DNA from: Hirudo medicinalis
Lineage: Eukaryota; Annelida; Clitellata; Hirudinida; Hirudinidae
Length of the DNA stretch: 64,000 nt
Assembly (NCBI GenBank): GCA_011800805.1
Contig: MPNW01000101.1
Span: forward strand, 426,114 to 490,113
Direction of reading: 5' to 3'
The notes below the pieces were generated by a model. The model had not been told where the DNA came from, did no database searches, and saw nothing but the letters and a program-made list of their open reading frames with translations. The position numbers and the translations under genes were made by a program. Numbering within the stretch: the first letter of the stretch is position 1; each line of letters begins with the position of its first letter. Shown in pieces: positions 1-10,221 of the stretch.

Positions 1-529
1 TGACTTGTTTGTCTTGTAGACCTGACATTGATCGAAAAGTCTCAAATCAATATAATCTCAATCAATTTGTCATTAAATCTGTCTTCAATTTCCTTGATGA
101 CACTTTCACAATACCTCTTCATACCCGTTAATATATTTTTTTTTACTTTCATTACTAAGAATTTCATTCATAACTTGGCAGATGATTTTGAAACTGTCAT
201 TTCTGATTTCACGCAAAATTTTTAATGATTCAAAATTTCCCCCTTCTTTGTATATACGCTTACATGTTATAAAAATGGATTTTAAGCTTCTGAATATAGC
301 ATTCACTATTATAAGATTCATGAAAAATAGGCTAGCAGAAATTTCATATCCTTACCGTCAAACGTGATTTTAAATGGTTTATGAAATCCACAGCGCTAGC
401 AAAAAGACATTATGTGGCGGAACATACAAATACTTTTTATATCGCTAACTGGCTCGACATTCCAAAATAAAAAAAAATTAAGTTTTCAAATTAGGCATCG
501 TTACTCTATGAATTTATTTGAAGTTGAGT
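1..529. other. Intergenic, no gene seen
   Basis: AT-rich sequence. Short open frames occur on both strands, but none has splice context, codon bias or a recognisable motif. I see nothing supportable here. Confidence 0.5.
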
Positions 530-840
530 TGGGGGGGGCGTTGGTTTAGCTCAGGGGGTATGCCTGAAAGAAACCCTGAGCCCAAGAGACCAATGATGGC
601 TGAAAAAACAATTCCTTCTAAATGGAGATTTCACTACATACTATCACAACTTTCCATTTATCTCCAGCTTTCTCTATCCAATTCAAAAACTAAGTGGCTG
701 TGGTCTCCTATGACTATGGGGTTTCTTCGAATTAACATATGAAAGTACATTTTCTTTTCTCAGGGAGTCGATGGGTCACCGCCTGGGTATAAGGTGTAAG
801 CGAAAGAAATGACTCTCAATCACAATCTCAATCTCAAGTA
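530..840 (+). repeat. Possible tRNA-derived SINE-like repeat
   Basis: The left end (about 540-560) resembles a tRNA D-arm with a TGGTTTAGCTCAG core. The right end finishes in a short repeated tail of the CTCAATCTCAAT type (about 818-838), as SINE 3' ends often do. I do not see a clear B box, and I found no second copy in this window. The call is therefore weak and rests on the A-box-like start plus the simple-repeat tail. Confidence 0.25.
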
Positions 841-1941
841 AGCCCTCGATCACTTCCTATCTGCTTTACTGATACTCCTCAATTAAGTGCTTATATTTGA
901 AGTACACATCATCTTTGAGGTTACATCTTGTCATAACGTCGATTGGTCCATTGAGCATTTCTTTCTAATATTTAGATTTTACGGCTCTTAGATGGATGTA
1001 ATCAAATGAGTGCCTAGATGTGCTGCCAATTGAATTTAACTTCCAGAATAATGCAGGGACGTCATTTCAGTGTTTTCCACAAAATGGCATCCCAAATGAC
1101 GTCATTGGAATAATGTCTCTGCTAAGTTTTCTATTAAGGACCTTCTCAGCCAAAGAAATCAAAACAGAAGATGAAGAAAAGTATGAGACAGTCAAAATGA
1201 TCTAGCACGTATGGACCATTGGACCCTGCCGTGTTAAAGAAGCCATCTACTCTCCATACCAGCCTTACTTATTCAGCACCTTTTCCTTCTTGCGTTTGTG
1301 AAGAGAATTGCTGGGATGAAGAGTTGGGAGGGTTCATCTCTAATCGAATTCGTGGTCTAAAAGAAAATAGAATACCAGTACAAGTACATGCAATGTGTAA
1401 TGATTGACTACTTCAGGTACTCAATGTCTAGATAAAGCTCCGGTTTCGATTAAAAGCACCAAGGTTCCACTCAAAGAACCCGCGAGCGTGCATTTACATT
1501 TTAAAATATCAAACCTTTTGGGTTCAACTTTTTTTTAAATTCCACATAGTTTTCGTAGTCTTCTTATGCCTGATGCTTCTGCATAGTGTTAAATCAAAGA
1601 CCGGCTAGCCTTATCCAAATTAGATTAAGGCAATTATATTCTCATAATTCTGCATCAAGAAGTTTGGTTCCAAAGCATCTTTTTAATAAGGTCGATTGTG
1701 TTTATCAAATAATGAAAATTTAATAACTTATTCAGTGAGCCGTATGATTTTCGGTTTGTTTGTTGATCCAGCAGTGAAATGGCAGGTCGCTTCTCTTGCT
1801 GAGGTGTGTCGCATAATGCATCGTTTTGCCTCTTAAATAATGCATTGAAAACATGTCAGGCAGTGCATTCAGTGGATGACGATTTATTCGATTTGCAGCT
1901 TTCTCGACACCATTTAGTGGTTCCCGGAGTAGTGAGGAGGC
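841..1941. other. Intergenic region upstream of the JARID2-like gene
   Basis: No coding exon is supportable. The segment should contain the 5' UTR and promoter of the downstream gene, but I see no convincing TATA box or other positioned element. Short frames around 1020-1400 lack any family motif. Confidence 0.4.
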
Positions 1942-4900
1942 ATGGCCGGGAGGCTTACAAACTCACGTCGCAAGAAAGATGAAAAATCTGGAAATGGACC
2001 ACAACTGCGGCAGACGAAACTCGTTTTAAGAGTTACAGCTAAACGGCTCACTTATACTGCCAAAAACACAAATTTGCGTAAGTTCGGAGAGCAAACGTCC
2101 ATCCTTCAAAATGTAAATTTGTCTGAGACCATCTGCTTTAAGTGCCCAGAAGTTAGTAGTACACAGAAAGTGGATGCTATTGCAAGCGATAAGGATATTC
2201 CTTCTACTACTCAATGCAAGGACACAATTTCACCCGACAGACTCGTTTCCAGACCGAGAAGAAATGTTTTTCAAAAAAAGGTGAAAATGTTTTTATTAAT
2301 GAATCTTCTCTTGCATTTTCTCTTGGAGTTTATCGAGCATTAACTGAATATTAAGTGATCTGAGAAGAAGAACATTCTTTTCAAACTCAACTTTATTTTG
2401 CTTGAATGAGCAATTTAACCTTTATTTTAAGAATGAAAGATGGTTTTCATTTTAGACTGAGGCATGTGGACTTTCTTGGAAAGAGGAAACAGAACTTAAA
2501 AAAGCTTTATATGCTTCGCTGCAAAGGAAGAAAGTCAAGTCTGATTCAAGTAATAGCTACTCCAATGTTGGAACTTCAAGGTCTGATGCTAATATGTCAG
2601 ATGATTTTTATGCTAAAAGTACACCATGTGGTGAGTACTAGGTTAAATAATTTTGTTAAATAATTTTTGAGTGACATTGAATTAATTCTTCTGTATTGTT
2701 TTTATGTGTATGTGTTTTTAGGATGCACCTAGGATGATTATTATATTATATCACACTGTCTCTGGTCTTCAAGAACATATGTTTTCCTCTTTGAAATGGT
2801 TTTTATCAAGTGCCACACGCTTCATCTAGGAATTGAAAGAAAAATAGCATTAATATGAAACAATATTAGACTAAAGAAAATATTGAAATTATCATATGTG
2901 TAGCTGCTACTTTTGTTTATTTAGTTGTTGAAGTGCTTAAAATTCTCAAAAATGTTTAAAGATTTGCTGAATATGATGTTTAAGACCCATAATTTTGTTC
3001 AAGGATACCTATTTCCGTTAATACGCTTCGTGTTTGTTCATTTAAAAACTGTGCCATGAATTAATTATTGAGTCATATTATTAGCTTACTTAGGTCAATA
3101 TGAATATCATTTAGTTACCACGTATTCATTTCATTTTTGGTGTGGTTGCTTGTGAGCCATTGTAGGAGATTGGTTGTAGGAGATATGCAGTTAGGATATC
3201 TTATCATATTTCTGAATATGGGCATTTGTTTTTGGCATTTGAATCTTTGGAGAATAAAAGTGATTGAAACCTACTTTTGAAGGTATCAATCATCAAACAC
3301 TTGAAATGTTATCTCCTCAAGCATCGAGGTTGGAGGGCAAAAAGATCTCGGACGCTCGTGTCGTGCATTTCAACAGAAGTCGAAGCAGGCAACATTCACG
3401 CATTTGTGTTAATTACAGAATTTGTTAAGTTAAATTGGGTAACCTTTTTTGTTTCAGTGGCTTGTACAGAGCTCAAAGAAAGTTTGCATGCGGTTCTAAA
3501 CCTGGAGGTGGTTCTTTGGCAAACAGGAGAAGATTTCTGAAGAAAGTTAATTGTTCGTTACGAGATAACTTGCAGAATGTTCCCTATACTGAAGATTTCA
3601 TAGATTATCTGTGCCTCAGAGGTGATTCTGGATTAATTGAAGTTGCTGAATTTTTTTCTGATATCTTTGGATCTGAAAACAGGTACTTCATTCATGCCTG
3701 AAAGCTTGAAAATATTCGATAAGATTCTCTGCACGAACGTCAAAACCCACGCGGAGACTCCTTCGACGAGCAGTTCTTCCGATCCCCCCACGGTTCGCGG
3801 AGGTGCCGGGAAAGCTGGCGACGTTCGCAGGAAATACGACGCAACGGAGACGAGGGTATTGCTCGAAGGGAGCTTTTCATTCGATAACCGCGCTCCATTC
3901 ATTGTCTTTGTTCGTCTAGAAATCTGGTCTTAAAAACAAAGATCATACAAACACCGACAAATTCTCCAAAGTCGACTGCGAGGAGTTGCCTCCTCGAGAG
4001 AAGCAGAGGCCTCTGACAAGATCGTTCACCAAATCGGAAATACCCGACGGAAAAGTTTCCGGCGAAACGTCGTGCGCCGCGTTCCCCGGCGATCGCTCCG
4101 AGGCGGATTCGTCGGAGAGCCGAGAATCAGATGATGATGACGATGTCGATGATGACGACGATAATGATGGTGATGAGAGTGAGGGACTGTCTGAGGTATT
4201 ATCCTGTTTTGTGAAGGATGACTTCCCTCTTTTTTATAATGGGGATTCTATTATAAACCATGGTGATGATGATTGTGATGATGATGATGATGATGGCGAG
4301 TCCGGTTGGATTCCTGTCGGCAGGGAATTCTCTCGGGAAAGATCTGATGATCCTCTGTGCAACTCAGACGACAAACTCGATCCTGCGGAGGGTCGTTGCA
4401 CCGAGCAGTGTGCGGATGTCGCCTTAGATGGTCGGGGTCGTGAAGAGGGGACCCCTTTTGGTGAGAGTGATGATGATGATGATGATGATGAAGAGGATGA
4501 CGCGGGGGATTTATTTTGTTTAGAACTCATGGGCAAGAATGCTTGTGTTAAGGATGATTCGTGCATTTACGAGATGCAGTGCGATTCCAACAACAACGAA
4601 ATCGGAACTTGTTTCGGAGCTGTGAACAAATGTGTTGGAACTGATGCTGCTGACTTTTTGCCCAATTCCAGCTTTGAGACCGGCCCGGCATTTCAAAATC
4701 ACTTTCCGATCGGTAGAGTCCTTCCTCGTAACGATGTGGCTTCTAATTTTGATGTCGGAGGCTCGTCATCTTTGAATGATCTGGGAGGTTGCATGCTATC
4801 GATACCCCACGGTCTTCCAGTAGTCCAGTCCCCCTTCAAATGCATAGTCCCTGCAAGAGATAAAGTCGTTCGAGATAGCCAGGTTCTGCTGGCCAATATT

Positions 4901-6415
4901 CCCATGGTCGGCATGACTTCGTTGTCTTCTGTGCTCATGATTCCGCCAGTTCAAAACGTGAACTTCATCCAGTTTGCCTCTTCGCCTTCTGTCTTTGCGT
5001 CGTGGCAGGGCAGCGGCGGCAGTTGTCACGCGTGCAGACATGAAGGACCTTCTGTTCTGACTCCTGCAAAGATGTTTGGTTCATCCCCGGTCGAATTTTC
5101 TCCTAGAGACTTGTCTGTTGATGGCTGTCACAGCTTGAGAAAAATTGCTCCCAAGATATCTACAGAAAGATTTAACAGATCTTTAGAGTTTAGTCTGCCT
5201 TGCCAATCCTGCATGCCCATGAACTCGTATGAGAAACAAAACGTACAACTGATTGATGGAGCACAGCCTTGTGTTTCCGATGTGAGTTTGCAGATGATGT
5301 GTAGTGCATGGTGATGGTCGTGCAGCATCCTTAACTTTTGCGTTCTCAAGCCTGATTCTGTTTTTAGTCTACCTGAGAATAATGTTTTACATTTCAAAGA
5401 TAATTTCTCTTTATTCTGTACTCATTAAGTTAAGTCACTTAAGTGTCATACTAGGTAAATTTGATAGATTATGTTGCATGTTACCACATTAATGTTTTAG
5501 CTTAATTTATTTCACAGTTGCATTTGATAATTTGGATTTATTTCTGTTTCAGTTGTATTTGGAACAAAACGATAATATAATTAGGAGTTTCTTCAGGAAG
5601 CAGAGACGGAAGGCATGCAGGAAAAGTAAATAATGGCTGAAATTGTAATTTTAAATTCAAATTTTTAGGTTAAGCCAATCAAAGCATTTTCTTTGGTGTA
5701 CGAGTTGGCTCGTATACCGAAGGAACGTAAGTTGCAATTGTAATGATACTGGCTTACAATACTGCCAGTCTTTCGAGTAGGCGATGTACACGAATAGTGA
5801 AGTACTGGTGGGGCTATGTATTTGTGATGCTTTATGTGTTGGATTATTCTTGTTTTATAAGCCACGATATTTTTAGGAGCGACTGAAGAATATTCTTCAC
5901 GCACTGTCGACGTCTCGGAGAGTGCCGAAGATTCCTTTCGGAAAGACGCGGGCGAGGCTCGACTCCAAGAACCAGTTTCCACCATAAGTCTCAGGTCTGG
6001 AAAAGTTGTTAGTGTTGAAGACCAGGGAAAAATTCATCCAAAAATCACTTTGGAAAAATGCGTGACTTCCGAATCGTCGAGTCCCACCGACCGTCGGAGA
6101 ACCGAGGACGTTGTTGACGACGGAGTTGTCGACAGAAGTGCGTCGAAGAAGAACTCGTCGAAGAAATTCCGACGTTTCGGTCGCCACGAGGGGCTCGGGA
6201 ACAAGAGGAGAAAACGAAGGCCTAGCGTGGAACCGACCGACAAGAGTTGGATCAGGAGCGGGTTGAAGAGGTGCAACGAACTTTCTGCCGACGGAAAACC
6301 GAGCAGACCCACGACGAGGTCGAGGACGCTGGCATCCATGGAGGACGAATTGACAAGAGCTAAGATGGAGTTCGATGTTGATGATGAAGAGGATTATGTT
6401 GACAATGACTTGTGA
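1942..6415 (+). CDS. JARID2: JARID2-like PRC2 accessory protein, N-terminal region only
   Basis: Hand-built exons are 1942-2280, 2456-2630, 3283-3328 (least certain), 3458-3621, 3683-3855, 3920-5281, 5553-5625 and 5877-6415. All phases agree and give about 956 residues ending in TGA. Three motifs match JARID2 in order. The first is RPRRNVFQKK followed by LSWKEETELKKALYASL, the N-terminal segment linked to ubiquitin-H2A binding. The second is AQRKFA with Lys near residue 195, matching the human K116 site that PRC2 methylates and EED reads. The third is TEDFIDYLCLRG running into TSFMPESLKIF, matching the SUZ12-contact segment. A long Asp-rich, low-complexity part follows, then a basic Arg/Lys-rich C-terminus. 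No JmjN, ARID, JmjC or zinc finger is visible before the stop or in the 3.8 kb after it. I infer a nuclear PRC2 cofactor. Identity is strong; completeness is the open question. Confidence 0.8.
4124..4500 (+). repeat. Coding GAT/GAC trinucleotide tracts (poly-Asp) in the JARID2-like exon
   Basis: Three clusters of GAT/GAC codons (about 4130-4175, 4262-4296 and 4466-4502) encode Asp/Glu-rich runs in the large sixth exon. They read in the gene's frame. The same triplet is a common noncoding microsatellite elsewhere in this window, so slippage-driven expansion is the likely origin. Confidence 0.7.
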
Positions 6416-7522
6416 ACATTTTGGTTATTATTTGCAGATGATTTTGGGGTGTATTATTTGTTTATTTATGAAACTTAACTTCATCAACCAATGATTAAGT
6501 GACTATAATAGTTGTTATTATTTGCAAAAGTGTTCAGAAACCTTTTCATCCTAGTTTTGATTAGTTTCATATCTTTGCAACTAACAATCTTGTTTGAAAG
6601 CCTGCATCTAGCATGCTATTTGAAGTTGTTTCTTGAAGCCTTTGTCTTTGTGATTTTGGAAATATATGATGACATGCAAGTTCATTTTTAATGTTGTTGT
6701 TACAATTTATTGATCGCATTAGTTTTCGTGCCAAATGGATAGGATTTGTATTGAGTTTGAAATTATTTTCATTGATTGGTTTCAATCACTACAAGTCTGG
6801 TATTGTGGGGATACAATCATTTTTTATGTGGGCAGAATGTTTTTTGCAGCTTGGTTTTGACAGGAATTCAACAGCAAAGAGAGAGGATATCTGGGTACCC
6901 TAACATGGATATTCTAAGGGTGGTGGGTGTCAACCCCCCAATGTTTGGCTGGTGAGAAGCAAACGAGGAGGGCATCTCATCGTCAAGAAGAGTTTGAGGG
7001 AGGGTTGCTTTTGCTGAAAAAGCTGAATTGATACCCCTGAAATAGCTGCTGTTCTCATTTTCAAAGGAAGAAAAATAAGTTTGAGGACCACCAGTATAAG
7101 GATATGTTCTCACCAGAGGTGCTCGAGGTGGGTGGTTTTCGAAGGCTTATCAGCTTAGAACCTGAAAAAATGGAATAAGTGAGCATCACAGCGTTAAAAT
7201 AACCCTAGAATCAGTAATATTCAACGTTAATTTCAACCAATGAGATGGAAGTGTCAGTATTCTTTCAGCTTTTAAAAGGGAGTCGTGTTGTGAAGGTTTA
7301 TCTGCTTTTCTAGTCTCAGGAGACATTCTCTTGTTTTCAGCAGTTGACATAAGTTGGAAGCCTTAAAAAGATTGTCTAAATAAGTGGTTATTGGTTACAC
7401 TTTCACAGACTTGACATCGGATAAAATTAATTATTTTTAATTATATTTAATTCTCCGCATCGCCGGATTTACCCAGGTGCAGCCTGGTGCAATTGTTTGC
7501 ATTTATCCTTGCAACTATAAGA

Positions 7523-7553
<31 letters not shown>

Positions 7554-8868
7554 AATAATAATATAAATATGAAAAGATTATTGTAATACTCTAACAATAT
7601 AATAATAATATAAATATGATAATATTATTGTAGTATTTTTTAATTCTTTACTTCAACGTAATGTCGCGCTAAAAATGACATCCAGGAAATGATTTAGAAA
7701 TGCATGGCGACATCAAAGGAATTATTAAATACATCGAAATCTGGTTGTCCTTAAACATAAATTTCAATTTATACAAAGTTATACAAATATAATTTTTCGA
7801 GTACATTTATTATTTAAGCTATTTAGTAATTAAATTTTCAAAATGCGATGAAACGGATATTTACTTAATGTATTTATTAAATTTATAATTTGAAGAATAT
7901 TCTAAGTTGCTAACGAAGCATCACAAGGCCAAGGTTTTTATGTTGGGCCGGAAATGATTTATTTCGTCACTCGTTAGTTAGTTAGATCATTACAAAGGAT
8001 CGATGCAGAGTTTCATTAGAGTGGCTTAAGTTTAACAGAACTTCAAGACCAAACCAAGTCATTATTTCTTCATATTTATCACGATTTACAGTTTTAAGTT
8101 ACAAAAATCGGTTAATAATCAAAAGAATCGTTATTTAAATATTAATTGAAATAAACATTACAGATAACTTTTACGAATTCAAACACGAAAAAGCTGTAAA
8201 CCAAAGGGAGGTGGCCATCTTGAACATTGATGCCATCTAAATGATTTTTCACGGAACTTTGAAATTCGTAACCAAATTCGTCACGGGTCATAATATTGGA
8301 ATTGTTCGAATAGTGAATGAAAAGCATGTTCCCACGCGTGAATTGACAGAAAAACAAGGATTGGAAAGTGACAGGAAGTAAAACGTCCTTGTTTTGGGCT
8401 TCATTTGCATAAATTTTCAAATTGAATACATAATGAATGGTGGATATTAATTCAAGCGTTTCATTCCAAAACAAAAGTTGTATGTTCGAATGCTTCAAAT
8501 AATGATAAGTTGATAAGTTCAACTCGAAATCTGAAATATTCGGAAAGTTATCTTAAACAAATTGTCAGGGTCAAACTCCTCAGTTTTGAAACTCTGCAGA
8601 CTTCCAGCCTCACTTAACGGAGTTAATGAATCATTTGCATTTGCGCCAGAATTTGGTGCATCATGTCTTCTCTTACAATGTAAAACAGAAATACGCGTGT
8701 GTGTGTAGCTGTAACAAGAACACCTCCCAAACTGTGAACAGTAGCGATAAGTAATCCTTCTCTATGCCATTCCTAGGTCAACTATTTTCAGTTTTACAAC
8801 TTTCACCTTTTTCTAAATCTCAGACGAGCTTTAAACTCGAGAACTACTTAAAGCGAGGAGCGTTGTCA
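6416..8868. other. Gene-poor spacer with AAT microsatellite
   Basis: This follows the JARID2-like stop codon. No JmjN, ARID or JmjC coding exon is recognisable on either strand. An (AAT)n-like tract lies at about 7528-7620. One 126-codon open frame on the minus strand (8142-8522) is annotated separately. The rest is AT-rich and I see nothing else in it. Confidence 0.5.
8142..8522 (-). other. Unassigned open reading frame, 126 codons
   Basis: A continuous frame of unusual length for such AT-rich DNA. The product would be rich in aromatic and hydrophobic residues. I recognise no family, signal peptide or domain, and I see no clear neighbouring exons. It could be a decayed gene or element fragment, or chance. 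Confidence 0.15.
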
Positions 8869-8995
8869 TCCCGCGTGGTCTAATGTTTAAGACTTCGCTC
8901 TCACGATGGCAGCACGAGTTCGAATCCGGTTGCGGGAGCGCCGTCCTAATCACCCAGTTCTTTGAGGGAAATAACTAGCTGAAGGACGTATAATA
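8869..8995 (+). repeat. tRNA-derived SINE (tRNA-Glu-like head)
   Basis: Positions 8869-8937 can be drawn as a near-complete tRNA cloverleaf. TCCCGCG pairs with TGCGGGA as the acceptor stem. TGGTCTAATGTTTAAG looks like an A box and GAGTTCGAATCC is a near-perfect B box. The 5' TCCC start and the TGGTCTAATG arm are most like tRNA-Glu. The sequence runs on without a tRNA end into about 50 bp of unrelated body and an ATAATAAT tail, as expected of a SINE rather than a functional tRNA gene. The length (about 69 bp) and mismatched anticodon arm also argue against a working tRNA. Confidence 0.6.
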
Positions 8996-9808
8996 ATAAT
9001 ATTATAAATAACTATAATATATTAATATAATAATAAATTATAATATATACAATAAGATTGTTATATAACTGTTGTTGTGAATTTAAATGTAATTGTTATT
9101 TTTTTATTTATTATTATTAACTAATAAAATCGAAACAACGCAGTGAAGTTTGTTTCTGGATCTCCTTAAATTAATCTTTTGATTTCTTGATATCGCACAA
9201 TAACTGCACAATAGATGATGCTTGAGAACTTTAAGTGTTTGCTGTTGTTGTGTTATTTTATTGTTGTCAAAATATTGTTATTATTTGTGATATTATTATG
9301 TTTTATTATTATTATTATTATTCTTGACGTTTTTCACCATATTCATTACAAATGAAATAATTCTAATGATTTAAAGTATTTGAAACCTTAAATCGACAAT
9401 TTTAAATGAAAGTTATGTTCCGACATATCACTTATCAATAACAATTTGCGTCGGCCAGCATACGAATCCATGTTGATAAACAAAAAATCAAGACAGTCTA
9501 TTTATATAGGCCAACCATGGTTCTTCTTTGATGCCTATATTTAGAAACATTACATTTATTTTTGCTTCGTAATTGGCTAAACTCATGTGACATGTTCGAG
9601 TCTTTCATCGGAGTTCCTCTTGACTATGACGTCATTCGTTTCTTAAACGCTGATTGGTTCTTGGAAATATTTTATGAATTTAATTTCGAGTTTGAGTTTT
9701 CCAAGTTCTTGAAAAATGAATAATTATTACATTCAGAATTATAAAATAACAATTTAATGATAATATTATATTTATGGAATTGTGATCGCAATTAATTTTA
9801 AGAAGACG
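8996..9808. other. AT-rich spacer with ATT/AAT microsatellites
   Basis: Repeated ATT/AAT tracts occur, for example at 9300-9325. I see no coding exon or RNA gene here. Confidence 0.45.
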
Positions 9809-10024
9809 TTATAAGTAAATATTACTGGGATTATTCCCAGTATATATATATATATATAAATTNCTTCTATTCATCACTAGGGTGGTGTCATCCATGAACG
9901 CCTTCAACGAAGGCATGTACAAACCCTTACCTAAATGCGCCTCTGGAACATTAGACCCAACTGCGTTGAGTAGAAGTTGCATCGCTAGTATGAAAAGGGA
10001 GGGGGATATCGCGCACCCCATCAA
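9809..10024 (-). mobile_element. Non-LTR-type reverse transcriptase fragment
   Basis: The minus-strand frame encodes a GCAISPSLF block followed about 30 residues later by FMDDTTLV. These fit the loop before, and the catalytic (F/Y)xDD core of, a retroelement reverse transcriptase. Only this palm fragment remains: no endonuclease, thumb or RNase H is visible, and an ambiguous base (N at 9863) interrupts the 3' side. The left edge is a TA dinucleotide tract. It is a dead copy lying just upstream of the first SUCO exon found. The exact clade cannot be set from this fragment. Confidence 0.7.
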
Positions 10025-10096
10025 GGAGTTTGGGCCGAAACGTTCGGTGACGGGGGCACTCCTCTGACGATTCCCTGTCGGTACGCTCCGTGGTAG
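10022..10096 (-). repeat. Repeat segment shared in inverted orientation with 42752-42826
   Basis: This stretch flanks the upstream side of the reverse transcriptase fragment. Its reverse complement matches the plus strand at 42752-42826 with only scattered differences (shared blocks such as CGACAGGGAATC and CCCAAACTCCTT). Similarity stops abruptly at one end, next to the RT motif. Confidence 0.7.
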
Positions 10097-10221
10097 GAGT
10101 TTCTCATTACATTATATCAATGAAGTTGTTTAGTAATATGTGCTACTCTCAGAGGCCTTTATTGAAATGTGAAATATTCTTGAGAGATTTTTCAAGCACA
10201 AAACTGTGTTCTTCACAACAG

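Noticed and set aside
3620..3701. JARID2-like exon running through 3622-3698 (GDSGLIEVAEF reading)
   Set aside because: Splicing out 3622-3682 restores the family sequence LCLRG-TSFMPESLKIF, whereas reading through ends in an early stop.
4234..4566. 110-codon minus-strand Ser-rich frame
   Set aside because: Antisense shadow of the GAT-rich JARID2-like exon.
8869..8937. Functional tRNA-Glu gene
   Set aside because: Anticodon arm is degraded and short, and the sequence continues into a SINE body and tail without a Pol III terminator at the tRNA end.
9809..10024. Active retrotransposon
   Set aside because: Only a palm-domain fragment remains; no endonuclease, no UTRs, and flanks are repeats.
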